From: JACMQX01 sp044225675
GTDB lineage: Bacteria; Pseudomonadota; Gammaproteobacteria; Burkholderiales; Burkholderiaceae_C
Direction of reading: 5' to 3'
Assembly: GCA_044225675.1 (NCBI GenBank)
Contig: JBGAIH010000013.1
Coordinates: 62,001 to 126,000, forward strand
Length of the DNA: 64,000 bases
Under the pieces are notes generated by a model that had not been told where the DNA came from, ran no database searches, and saw only the letters and a program-made list of their open reading frames with translations. Below are positions 8,928 to 16,855 of this stretch, piece by piece; positions within the stretch are counted from its first letter, which is position 1; each line of letters starts with the position of its first letter. Made by a program: the position numbers and the translations under genes.

Positions 8928-9659
8928 ATGGTCACCAAGCCCCGCATCCTCGTGGTGGAAGACGAGCCCGGCATCGCCGACACCTTGCGCTACGTGCTGG
9001 AGACCGAGGGCTTCACGCCGGTGTGGTGCGCCACTGCGGCCGACGCTCTGCGCGAGTTCCGCGCCGCGCCGCCGGCGCTGGCCGTGCTGGACGTCGGCCT
9101 GCCCGACCTGAACGGATTCGAGCTGTTCCGCCAGCTGCAGGCACTGCCGGGCGGCCTGGCCGTGCCCATGCTCTTCCTGACCGCGCGCAGTGACGAGATC
9201 GACCGCGTCGTGGGACTGGAGCTGGGCGCGGACGACTACATCGCCAAGCCGTTTTCGCCACGTGAGCTGACGGCGCGGGTGCGCACCATCCTTCGCCGCT
9301 CGGCGCGCGCTGCGCCACCGGCCAGCGCCGCGCCGCTGCGGCTCGACGAGGAGCGGCGGCGCATCTTCTTCTACGGCCAGGCGCTCGATCTGTCGCGCTA
9401 TGAATACGGTCTGCTCTGCACGCTGATGCGTCGGCCCGGCCGCGTCTTCACCCGCGACGAGCTGCTGCGCCTGGTCTGGGACGCGAGCGCCGACAGCTTC
9501 GACCGCACGGTCGATGCCCACGTCAAGACGCTGCGCGCCAAGCTGCGCGCCGTCGCGCCAGGCGTCGAGGCGGTCCGCACGCTGCGCGGCACCGGCTACG
9601 CGCTGGCCGAGGACCTGCCGCCCCGGCCGCCAACGCCACCGGCAACGGCAACGGCCTGA
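8928..9659 (+). CDS. creB: Response regulator CreB (OmpR/PhoB type)
   Basis: 243 residues: receiver domain with the acidic pair E11/D12, phospho-acceptor D55 (LAVLDVGLPD) and Lys ~107 (DDYIAKPF), then a winged-helix DNA-binding domain ending in RTLRGTGYAL. It is the first gene of creB-creC-creD, with the creC ATG 2 bp after its stop. CreB of gamma-proteobacteria binds direct repeats TTCAC-N6-TTCAC; a perfect copy lies just before creD here. In characterised relatives the system responds to metabolic and cell-wall stress. The symbol rests on gene order, the CreD partner and the tag. Confidence 0.85.
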   Translation: MVTKPRILVVEDEPGIADTLRYVLETEGFTPVWCATAADALREFRAAPPALAVLDVGLPDLNGFELFRQLQALPGGLAVPMLFLTARSDEIDRVVGLELGADDYIAKPFSPRELTARVRTILRRSARAAPPASAAPLRLDEERRRIFFYGQALDLSRYEYGLLCTLMRRPGRVFTRDELLRLVWDASADSFDRTVDAHVKTLRAKLRAVAPGVEAVRTLRGTGYALAEDLPPRPPTPPATATA

Positions 9660-9661
9660 CC

Positions 9662-11131
9662 ATGACGCTGCGCAACCGCGTGTTCGCGGGCATCGTGCTC
9701 ATCTACCTGGCCGGGCTTGCGTTCTTCATGTTCCGGGCGATGAGCGACATCGACCCGCGCTACCGCGAGTCGGCCGAGGACTCGCTGGTGGAAACCGCGC
9801 ACCTGCTGGCCACGCTGCTGGAGCAGGACCTGCGCGCGGCGCCCGGCTCCAGCGCAGCGCCCGACGCGGCTCGCCTCCCGGCGCTGTTTGCCGCCCTGCA
9901 GGCCCGCCGCTTCTCGGCGCAGATCTATGACGTGCACAAGACCCAGGTGGAGCTGCGCGCCAGCGTGACCGACGCACGCGGGCGCGTGCTGTTCGACTCC
10001 ACCGGCCGCAACACCGGCGCGGACTTCTCGGCCTGGCGCGATGTGGCGCTCGCCCTGCGCGGCGAATATGGCGCGCGCACCTCGCCCGACCGCGCCGACG
10101 ACCCGTCCACCATGGTGATGTATGTGAGCGTGCCGGTGCGCGCGCCCGACGGCGCCATCGTCGCAGCGGTCACGGCCGGCAAGCCCACGCGCAGCTTCGG
10201 CCGCTTTGTCGATGCGGCGCGGCGCAAGACGCTCGTGACAGGCCTGGTGGCGGGTGGCGCCGTGCTGGTGCTCGGGCTGCTCGTCTCGCTCTGGCTGGTG
10301 CGGCCCTTCGGCGTGCTGGGCGACTACGTGCGCCACGTGCGCGAGCACCGCCGGCTCGACCTGGCGCGGGCCTTGCGCCGCGCCGCATTCGCCTTGCGTT
10401 CGGCCTTCGGCGAGCTGCGCCATGCGCTGGCGGGCCGCAGCTATGCGGCCGACTACGTGCAGACGCTGACGCACGAGGTCAAGAGCCCGCTGTCGGCCAT
10501 CCGCGGCGCGGCGGAGCTGCTGCACGAGCCGCTGCCGCCCGCCGAGCGCGCGCGCTTTCTGGCCAACATCGAGCGCGAGACCCAGCGCATCCAGGACATC
10601 GTGGACCGCATGATGGAGCTGACCGCGCTGGAGTCGCGCCGCGGGCTCGACCAGACCGAACCCGTCGCGTTGCGGGCCCTGCTGGCCGAGCGCGCCGCCA
10701 GCGCGCAGGCGGCCGGTGCGCAGCGGGGCATCCGCGTGCGGCTGGCGTGGCCGCAGGACGGGCAGACCCTGCCGGAGCTGGCGGTGCGCGGCGACGCCTT
10801 CCTGCTGCACCGCGCTGTCGGCAATCTGCTGGACAACGCGCTGGAGTTCAGCCCCGAGGGTGGCGAAGTGGTGCTGGCGCTGGAGGCCGGGCCGCGCCAG
10901 GTGACGATCGAGGTGCGCGACGGCGGACCGGGCGTGCCAGCCTATGCGCTGGGCCAGGTGTTCGAGCGCTTCTACTCGCTCGCACGGCCCGGCACCGGCC
11001 GACGCAGCACCGGCCTGGGCCTGGCCTTCGTGCGCGAGATCGCCCACCTGCACAAGGGCGAGGCCACGTTGGCCAACCGGCCCGAGGGCGGGGCGGTGGC
11101 CCGGCTGGTGCTGCCGCTGGCGCGCGGCTGA
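9662..11131 (+). CDS. creC: Sensor histidine kinase CreC
   Basis: 489-residue inner-membrane kinase. One membrane segment at ~6-26, a periplasmic sensor region (~27-195), a second membrane segment (~198-220, LVAGGAVLVLGLLVSLWLV), then the H-box (TLTHEVKSPLSAIRG, phosphorylated His 271), an N-box (LLDNALEFSPEGG) and G-boxes (GPGVPAYALGQVFERFYS; TGLGLAFVREI). It starts 2 bp after creB and should phosphorylate it. N-terminal phrases such as MTLRNRVFAGIVLIYLAG and the DPRYRESAEDSLVE stretch are typical of CreC. Confidence 0.87.
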   Translation: MTLRNRVFAGIVLIYLAGLAFFMFRAMSDIDPRYRESAEDSLVETAHLLATLLEQDLRAAPGSSAAPDAARLPALFAALQARRFSAQIYDVHKTQVELRASVTDARGRVLFDSTGRNTGADFSAWRDVALALRGEYGARTSPDRADDPSTMVMYVSVPVRAPDGAIVAAVTAGKPTRSFGRFVDAARRKTLVTGLVAGGAVLVLGLLVSLWLVRPFGVLGDYVRHVREHRRLDLARALRRAAFALRSAFGELRHALAGRSYAADYVQTLTHEVKSPLSAIRGAAELLHEPLPPAERARFLANIERETQRIQDIVDRMMELTALESRRGLDQTEPVALRALLAERAASAQAAGAQRGIRVRLAWPQDGQTLPELAVRGDAFLLHRAVGNLLDNALEFSPEGGEVVLALEAGPRQVTIEVRDGGPGVPAYALGQVFERFYSLARPGTGRRSTGLGLAFVREIAHLHKGEATLANRPEGGAVARLVLPLARG

Positions 11132-11151
11132 AGCGGCCGGCGCTCGCCGGC

Positions 11152-11167
11152 TTCACACGGACTTCAC
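11152..11167 (+). promoter_or_regulatory. CreB-binding tag upstream of creD
   Basis: TTCAC-ACGGAC-TTCAC, an exact match to the known cre tag (two TTCAC repeats 6 bp apart), 58 bp before the creD ATG and just after a GCCGGC hairpin that follows creC. CreB control of creD is established in other bacteria; its operation here is inferred from the exact site. Confidence 0.8.
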
Positions 11168-11225
11168 ACGGCGCGCACAGTCGCCGCGCAGCATCGGGGC
11201 CTTTCCATTCACCCGAAGGACACCC

Positions 11226-12686
11226 ATGCTCCGACTGTTCCGAAACTCCGCCCTGTCCAAGATCCTCATGCTGCTGGCCGTGCTGCTCGTGCTGTGCGTG
11301 CCGCTGTCGCAGATCGGCTCGCTCATCGAGGAGCGGGGCAACAGCCAGGAGCAGGCGGCGACCGAACTGGCCGCCACCTACGCCGGCCCGCAGACCGTCG
11401 TCGGGCCGCTGCTGGTCGTGCCCTATGTCGAGCGCTGGACCACCGAGGAGGAGCGCCCCGTCAAGATCAAGGTGAAGGAGCGCGACGAGACCGAGGTCGA
11501 GAAGACGGTGCTGCGCATGGTGCGCACCAGCCACGCACGCGAGCGGGCGCACATCGTGTTCCCGACGCGCCTGGACGTGCAGGGCACGCTGGCGCCGCAG
11601 GAGCGCTACCGCGGCATCTTCACCGTGCCGTTCTACAACCTGCAGGCCCGCATCACCGGCAGCCTGCCGCCCTTCGATCCGGCCGCCGTGCAACGCGCCG
11701 TCAAGGACTCCACGCTTGAGTTCGGCGCCCCGGTGCTGGCGCTGGCCCTGGGCGACGTGCGCGGCATCGACGGCGCGCCCCAGCTGATCGCGGGCAGCGA
11801 GACGCTGCGCTTCGGCCAGCGCATCCCGGGCGCCTCGGCCCACGCCTGGCTCGCCGCCGGGGTGCATGCGCCGCTGGCCGGCGCGGCGCTGCAGGCCTTC
11901 GACAGGCGCCAGCCGCTGCCGTTCGACCTGCGGCTGGGCCTGGTGGGGCAGCGGCAGCTGGCCATCGCGCCGGTGGCCGACGAGACCACCGCGCAGCTCA
12001 AGTCGGCCTGGCCGCACCCGAGTTTCGGCGGCCGCTTTCTGGCCACGAACCGTGTGGTCGGGCCGGCTGGCTTCGACGCCCGCTGGGCCGTGTCGTCGCT
12101 CGTCACTGACGCGCGCGGGCAGATCGTGGCGGCCGAGCAGGCCAGCGAGCCCGAGCGCCGCGGCAGCCTCGACACCTTCGACGTCACGCTGGCGCAGCCG
12201 CTCAATGTGTACGCGCAGTCCAACCGCGCCATCAAGTACGGCGCGCTCTTCGTCGGCCTGGTGCTGATGACGACCTTCATGTTCGAGCTGCTGCGCAAGC
12301 TGCGCATGCATCCGGTGCAGTACGGCCTGGTGGGGCTGTCGATCGCGCTGTTCTTCCTGCTGCTGCTGGCGCTGTCGGAGAAGATGGATTTCTGGAAGGC
12401 CTATGCCGGCGGCGCGGCCGCCAGCGTGGCCTTGCTGTCGGTGTATTTCAGTGCCGTGCTGCAGGGCTGGCGGCGCGGTGCGGCGCTCGGCGGCTTCGTC
12501 GGCCTGCTCTATGCCGCGCTGTACGGCCTGCTGGCTTCCGAGAACAATGCGCTGCTGCTCGGAGCCCTGCTGCTGTTCGGCATGCTGGCCACCCTGATGA
12601 TCGCCACCCGCCGCGTCGACTGGTATGCGCTGGGCGGCGGCGCAGCGGCTCCGCGTTCGGCGGTGCCGGACGCTGCAGGAGCCTGA
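11226..12686 (+). CDS. creD: Inner-membrane protein CreD
   Basis: 486 residues. An N-terminal membrane anchor (~10-32) is followed by a large extracytoplasmic domain (~35-340), which begins with EERGNSQEQAATELAATYAGPQTVVGPLLVVPY, and by five or six membrane helices to the C-terminus. This is the CreD (Cet) family, an envelope protein whose biochemical role is unknown and whose induction by CreBC affects envelope stability and beta-lactam response in some species. AAGGA lies just before the ATG. A cre tag upstream implies its own CreB-driven promoter rather than only read-through from creC. Confidence 0.88.
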   Translation: MLRLFRNSALSKILMLLAVLLVLCVPLSQIGSLIEERGNSQEQAATELAATYAGPQTVVGPLLVVPYVERWTTEEERPVKIKVKERDETEVEKTVLRMVRTSHARERAHIVFPTRLDVQGTLAPQERYRGIFTVPFYNLQARITGSLPPFDPAAVQRAVKDSTLEFGAPVLALALGDVRGIDGAPQLIAGSETLRFGQRIPGASAHAWLAAGVHAPLAGAALQAFDRRQPLPFDLRLGLVGQRQLAIAPVADETTAQLKSAWPHPSFGGRFLATNRVVGPAGFDARWAVSSLVTDARGQIVAAEQASEPERRGSLDTFDVTLAQPLNVYAQSNRAIKYGALFVGLVLMTTFMFELLRKLRMHPVQYGLVGLSIALFFLLLLALSEKMDFWKAYAGGAAASVALLSVYFSAVLQGWRRGAALGGFVGLLYAALYGLLASENNALLLGALLLFGMLATLMIATRRVDWYALGGGAAAPRSAVPDAAGA

Positions 12687-12690
12687 AGCC

Positions 12691-12816
12691 ATGGCGCACA
12701 TCAGACCCGGAACGGACCTGCCGGCCGGCACCGGCCGGGCCCGGCTGGCCCGGGCGCTGGCTGCGGCGATCCTGCGCCGCACGCGGCGGCTGGACCGGCG
12801 CAGGTTCACCTCATAG
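12691..12816 (+). CDS. Possible 41-aa basic small protein
   Basis: Short frame 4 bp after creD with GGAG about 9 nt upstream of the ATG. The product (MAHIRPGTDLPAGTGRARLA...) is very rich in Arg and Ala. It could be a small nucleic-acid-binding protein or just a chance open frame in GC-rich DNA. I do not recognise a family. Confidence 0.2.
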   Translation: MAHIRPGTDLPAGTGRARLARALAAAILRRTRRLDRRRFTS

Positions 12817-12888
12817 GCCGCCAGCGACGTGCGCGCTCCTGCCAGTTCCTTCTCCGCGACAGGGGCTGCGCTGCCTAGAATCAGCCGC

Positions 12889-13563
12889 ATGCCCTCCCCG
12901 AACCCAGCGTCCTCCCGCCCGTCGCCGGTGCCGCCCGGCCTGTTCCTCGCCGACGACGACCGCGTGCCGCGATGCACCTGGTGTCAGGCCACACCGCTGT
13001 ACCGCCACTACCACGACACCGAATGGGGCTTTCCGGTCGACGACGACCGGCGCCTGTTCGAAAAGCTCTGCCTCGAAGGCTTCCAGTCGGGCCTGAGCTG
13101 GCTGACCATCCTCAACAAGCGCGAGAACTTCCGCAAGGCCTTTGCCAACTTCGAAGCCACGAAGCTCGCCAGGTTCGGTGAGAAGGACGTCGAGCGCCTG
13201 CTGCAGGACGCGGGCATCGTGCGGCATCGCGGCAAGATCGAGTCCACCATCAACAACGCACAGCGCGTGCTGGAGCTTCGCAAGGAGTTCGGCTCGCTGG
13301 CGGCCTATGTGTGGCAGTACGAGGCCCAGGCCCAGGCCGGCCGCCCCGCGAAGCTCACGCTGGAGGCCGCCCGCGCGCAGACCACCTCGCCGGCCTCGGT
13401 CGCGCTGTCCAAGGACCTGCGCAAGCGCGGCTGGAGCTTCGTCGGGCCGACGACGGTGTACGCGTTCATGCAGGCGATGGGCCTGGTCAATGACCACATC
13501 GAGGGCTGCGCCTCGCGGGCACCTGCCCTCAAGGCGCGCAAGGCGTTCAAGCCGCCGACCTGA
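12889..13563 (+). CDS. tag: DNA-3-methyladenine glycosylase I
   Basis: 224 residues. It removes 3-methyladenine from alkylated DNA, the first step of base-excision repair. The zinc site of TagI is visible: Cys29 and His42 (CTWCQATPLYRHYHDTEWG) with the matching His and Cys near the C-terminus (VNDHIEGC). The substrate pocket region FEKLCLEGFQSGLSWLTIL is conserved, including the catalytic Glu. An upstream in-frame start at 12829 exists, but the ATG at 12889 gives the better fit. The first ~25 Pro/Ser-rich residues are longer than in the E. coli enzyme. It is probably a single-gene unit. Confidence 0.93.
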   Translation: MPSPNPASSRPSPVPPGLFLADDDRVPRCTWCQATPLYRHYHDTEWGFPVDDDRRLFEKLCLEGFQSGLSWLTILNKRENFRKAFANFEATKLARFGEKDVERLLQDAGIVRHRGKIESTINNAQRVLELRKEFGSLAAYVWQYEAQAQAGRPAKLTLEAARAQTTSPASVALSKDLRKRGWSFVGPTTVYAFMQAMGLVNDHIEGCASRAPALKARKAFKPPT

Positions 13564-13612
13564 AACCGCTGCAACCGCCTGCAACAGGGCGGCCTCCTGA
13601 CGGACGCATGCG

Positions 13613-13635
13613 CCGCCGGCCTACACGGCCGGCGG
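13613..13635. terminator. GC-rich hairpin after tag
   Basis: Perfect 9-bp stem (CCGCCGGCC / GGCCGGCGG) with a 5-nt loop, 50 bp after the tag stop. No T-tract follows, so it is only a possible pausing or terminator structure. Confidence 0.35.
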
Positions 13636-13687
13636 AACCGGCGCGAACAATGGAGTCCTTCCCCCACTTACCCGAAGGAGATCCACC

Positions 13688-14092
13688 ATGAACAACCGCT
13701 TTGCCACGCTCGCCGCCATCACCACCCTGACCCTGGCCGCCTGGGCGCCCGCCCAGGCCATGACCAAGGACGAGTACAAGGCCGCCAAGGACAGGATCGC
13801 CGCCGACTACAAGGCCGACAAGAAGGCCTGCGACGCCATGAAGGACAACGCCAAGGACGTCTGCGAGAAGGAGGCCAAGGGCAAGGAGAAGATCGCCCGT
13901 GCCGAACTCGAACAGAACTACAAGCCCGGCGACAAGAACGCCCGCAAGGTCGCCGAGGCCAAGGCTGACGCCGCCTACGACATCGCCAGCGAGAAGTGCG
14001 AAGACCAGAAGGGCGAGGCCATGATCACCTGCAAGAAGGACGCCCGCGCCTCGCACGAGGCCGCGATCAAGGCGGCCAAGGGCAAGGCCTGA
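13688..14092 (+). CDS. Secreted Lys/Ala-rich helical protein
   Basis: 134 residues with a clear Sec signal peptide (MNNRFATLAAITTLTLAAWAPAQA). The mature part is almost entirely charged helix with repeats of the KDEYKAAKDRIAADYKADKKAC type and four Cys (in KKACDAM, KDVCEKE, SEKCEDQ, ITCKKDA), suggesting disulphide-linked helical hairpins in the periplasm. Similar small proteins are frequent in Burkholderiales without known function. A strong ribosome site (GAAGGAG) precedes the ATG, so it may be abundant. No operon partner is evident. Confidence 0.8.
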   Translation: MNNRFATLAAITTLTLAAWAPAQAMTKDEYKAAKDRIAADYKADKKACDAMKDNAKDVCEKEAKGKEKIARAELEQNYKPGDKNARKVAEAKADAAYDIASEKCEDQKGEAMITCKKDARASHEAAIKAAKGKA

Positions 14093-14149
14093 CGCTGTGC
14101 ACCACGGGCCGGCCTGCGGCCCAAGGGGGTGCCCCAGCGCGGTGCGCCC

Positions 14150-14180
14150 TGTACACAACGCGGCCTTCTGATTGCGTACA
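14150..14180. promoter_or_regulatory. Inverted repeat, candidate operator of the ABC importer operon
   Basis: TGTACACAA (14150-14158) and TTGCGTACA (14172-14180) are inverted copies matching in 8 of 9 positions, 13 bp apart, 34 bp before the first importer gene. The only regulator in the operon is the GntR/FCD protein at 18733, so it is the likely ligand (inference). Confidence 0.4.
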
Positions 14181-14185
14181 AAACC

Positions 14186-14214
14186 TGGCACGGCCCATGC
14201 ATGGGCCCGTGCCA
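14186..14214. repeat. Near-perfect palindrome ending at the ABC ATPase start codon
   Basis: TGGCACGG at the left and CCGTGCCA at the right flank a CCCATG/CATGGG centre; only one base is unpaired. In mRNA it would form a stem that covers the ATG at 14214, where no Shine-Dalgarno is seen. It may control translation or be an operator. Confidence 0.5.
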
Positions 14215-15260
14215 TGGACGCTGCCGCCATCCCGATTTCTCCGCGCCCGCCCACGGCGGACGCCGCCGTCGAGCTGATCGCACTCACCAAGCGTTACGCC
14301 AGCGGCGCGCCGGCGGTCGACGCGATCAACCTGCGAATCCGCTCCGGCAGCTACTGCTGCCTGCTCGGTCCTTCGGGCTGCGGCAAGAGCACCACGCTGC
14401 GCATGGTGGCGGGCCATGAATCCGTGACCAGCGGCGACGTGCTGCTGGAAGGCCGCAACATCACCGACCTGCCAGCCGCCGCACGCGGCACGGCCATGAT
14501 GTTCCAGAGCTTCGCGCTGTTCCCGCACCTGTCGGCGCTGGACAACGTGGCCTTCTCGCTCAAGATGAAAGGCATCGGCCGGGCCGAGCGGCATGCGCGC
14601 GCGCAGGACCTGCTCGAGCGCGTGGCCATGGGCCATCTGTCGCAGCGCAAGCCGGGCGAGCTGTCGGGCGGGCAGCAGCAGCGCGTGGCCCTGGCGCGCG
14701 CGCTGATCACCCAGCCGCGCGTGCTGCTGCTGGACGAGCCGCTGTCCGCGCTCGACCCCTTCCTGCGCATCCAGATGCGCGCCGAGTTGCGCCGCTGGCA
14801 GAAGGAGCTGGGCCTGACCTTCATCCACGTGACGCACTCGCAGGAGGAGGCGATGGCGCTGGCCGACACCATGGTGGTGATGAACCACGGCCTGATCGAG
14901 CAGGTCGGCTCGCCGCACGAGGTCTACAACGCCCCGGCCAGCGAGTTCGTCGCACGCTTCATGGGCGGACACAACGTCATCGACACCGGCGCGGGCAAGC
15001 TGGCCGTGCGCAACGACCACATGCACATCGCTCCGGCGGAGCCCACCGCACCGGCACAGGGCATCGCCAGCATGGGCGCCACCGTCACCGACGTGGAGTA
15101 CCAGGGCACCTATGTGCTGCTGGGCCTCGACGCGCAGACGGCCACCGGCCCCACCGGGGTGTCGGTGATGCTGCCCGAGTCCCGCTTCGCCGAACGGCCC
15201 TACCGGCCGGGCGAGGCCGTTCACCTGTCGTGGGACGCCGCGCACCGGCTGGCCGCCTGA
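14214..15260 (+). CDS. ABC importer ATPase, PotA-like
   Basis: 348 residues. Walker A GPSGCGKSTT, Q-loop FQSFALFPHL, signature LSGGQQQRVALARAL, Walker B VLLLDEPLSALD, H-loop VTHSQEEA, then a TOBE domain (~260-348). Importers of the polyamine/PotA type share this layout. It energises uptake with the two permeases at 16856 and 17840 and the binding protein at 15342. I chose the ATG at 14214; a TTG 42 bp upstream is in frame. The operon ends with a GntR regulator and a racemase-like protein, so the substrate may be a nitrogen compound related to amino acids or hydantoins. Confidence 0.88.
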   Translation: MDAAAIPISPRPPTADAAVELIALTKRYASGAPAVDAINLRIRSGSYCCLLGPSGCGKSTTLRMVAGHESVTSGDVLLEGRNITDLPAAARGTAMMFQSFALFPHLSALDNVAFSLKMKGIGRAERHARAQDLLERVAMGHLSQRKPGELSGGQQQRVALARALITQPRVLLLDEPLSALDPFLRIQMRAELRRWQKELGLTFIHVTHSQEEAMALADTMVVMNHGLIEQVGSPHEVYNAPASEFVARFMGGHNVIDTGAGKLAVRNDHMHIAPAEPTAPAQGIASMGATVTDVEYQGTYVLLGLDAQTATGPTGVSVMLPESRFAERPYRPGEAVHLSWDAAHRLAA

Positions 15261-15341
15261 CGCGCCACCTTCCACACCACGCTCCACGCAGCACCTGCCG
15301 ATTCCATCCACCGAACCCCATCCACACAAGGAGTACCCAGC

Positions 15342-16613
15342 ATGTCCGACGACACCCCCGATCTGCCATCCGGCATCCAGCGCCGCAGCCTGCTCAAGGG
15401 CACGGCAGGCATCCTGGCCACCGGCGTCGCGCCCTTCGTGCACGCGCAGGACAAGATCGTGCTGCGCTACCTGGGCACCGCGGTGAACCAGGACAAGGCG
15501 ATCGCCGAGAAGTTCAAGGCCGACACCGGCATCGAGATCCAGTACGTGGCCGTGACCACCGACGACGTGACCAAGCGCGCCGTCACCGCGCCCAACAGCT
15601 TCGACCTGATCGACACCGAGTACTTCTCGCTCAAGAAGATCGTGCCCACCGGCAACCTCAAGGGCATCGACACGAAGAAGATCAGGAACGCCGACAAGAT
15701 CACCACGCTGTTCACCAAGGGCGAAGTGGCCGGCAAGAAGGTCGGCGACCAGGGAACGGCCCCCAAGAAGGTGATGTACCTCGAAGGCGAGAAGAGCAAG
15801 AAGTTCTCGGCCGCGCCCACGCAGTTCATGACGCTGATCCCCACCGTGTACAACGCCGACACGCTGGGCATCCGCCCCGACCTGATCAAGCGGCCGATCG
15901 ACAGCTGGGCCGAGCTGCTGAACCCCGAGTTCAAGGGCAAGGCCGCGATCCTGAACATCCCGTCGATCGGCATCATGGACGCGGCCATGGTCGTGGAGGC
16001 CAAGGGCCTCTACAAGTACCCCGACAAGGGCAACATGACCAGGAAGGAGATCGACCTGACCATCAAGACGCTGATCGAAGCGAAGAAGGCCGGGCAGTTC
16101 CGCGCGCTGTGGAAGGACTTCAACGAGTCGGTCAACCTGATGGCCTCGGGCGAGGTGGTGATCCAGTCAATGTGGTCGCCGGCCGTGACGGCCGTGCGCA
16201 CCAAGGGCATCGCCTGCAACTTCCAGCCGCTCAAGGAAGGCTACCGCGCCTGGGCCGCCGGCTTCGGTGTGCCGGCCACGCTGTCGGGCAAGAAGCTCGA
16301 TGGCGCCTATGAGTTCATCAACTGGTTCCTCGACGGCTGGGCCGGCGCCTACCTGAACCGCCAGGGCTATTACAGCGCCGTGCTGGAGACCGCGAAGGCC
16401 AAGATGGAGGCCTACGAGTGGGCCTACTGGATGGAGGGCAAGCCCGCCACGCAGGACATCAAGAGCCCGAACGGCGACGTGCTGGCCAAGAAAGGCGCGG
16501 TGCGCGACGGCGGCAGCTACGAGCAGCGCATGGGCGGCATCGCCTGCTGGAACGCGATCATGGACGAGAACGAGTACATGGTGCGCAAGTGGAATGAGTT
16601 CGTTGCGGCTTGA
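15342..16613 (+). CDS. ABC importer substrate-binding protein (Tat signal)
   Basis: 423 residues. The N-terminus has a twin-arginine motif (QRRSLLKGTAG) and an Ala-rich region ending VHAQ near residue 36, so export by Tat rather than Sec is likely. The mature protein has the bilobed extracellular solute-binding fold of the PotD/iron-type group (YLGTAVNQDKAIAEKFKADTGIEIQYVAV). AAGGAG lies before the ATG. The ligand cannot be read from sequence; polyamine or another cationic nitrogen compound is a family-based guess. It lies 81 bp after the ATPase gene. Confidence 0.88.
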   Translation: MSDDTPDLPSGIQRRSLLKGTAGILATGVAPFVHAQDKIVLRYLGTAVNQDKAIAEKFKADTGIEIQYVAVTTDDVTKRAVTAPNSFDLIDTEYFSLKKIVPTGNLKGIDTKKIRNADKITTLFTKGEVAGKKVGDQGTAPKKVMYLEGEKSKKFSAAPTQFMTLIPTVYNADTLGIRPDLIKRPIDSWAELLNPEFKGKAAILNIPSIGIMDAAMVVEAKGLYKYPDKGNMTRKEIDLTIKTLIEAKKAGQFRALWKDFNESVNLMASGEVVIQSMWSPAVTAVRTKGIACNFQPLKEGYRAWAAGFGVPATLSGKKLDGAYEFINWFLDGWAGAYLNRQGYYSAVLETAKAKMEAYEWAYWMEGKPATQDIKSPNGDVLAKKGAVRDGGSYEQRMGGIACWNAIMDENEYMVRKWNEFVAA

Positions 16614-16628
16614 TGGACGCCCCCCGAT

Positions 16629-16708
16629 GCGGCGCGAAGCGCCGCCCCGTGCCATTGCCAGAGTCAATGGCCCTTCCAGGCCGTCCAGGTCTGCGCAGGC
16701 AGACCTGG
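16629..16708. repeat. Two perfect hairpins inside the ABC importer operon
   Basis: The 242-bp gap between the binding-protein and permease genes holds GCGGCGC-GAA-GCGCCGC (16629-16645) and a 10-bp stem CCAGGTCTGC/GCAGACCTGG with a GCAG loop (16685-16708). The gap is otherwise non-coding. Such elements resemble dispersed REP-type hairpins that set relative expression of binding protein and permeases. Confidence 0.5.
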
Positions 16709-16855
16709 AGCCGCGGCCTTCCAGCCCCCACTGGGGTGCTGCCAGCGGCCCGGCAAAGCCGGTCCGCGGCGGCCACGAACGGGCTTCGCTTCGCTTGCCC
16801 TGGGGAGGCACGCTCTGACCCCTTGCGTCCACGCGAAGAGGCCTTCAACCGCAAC

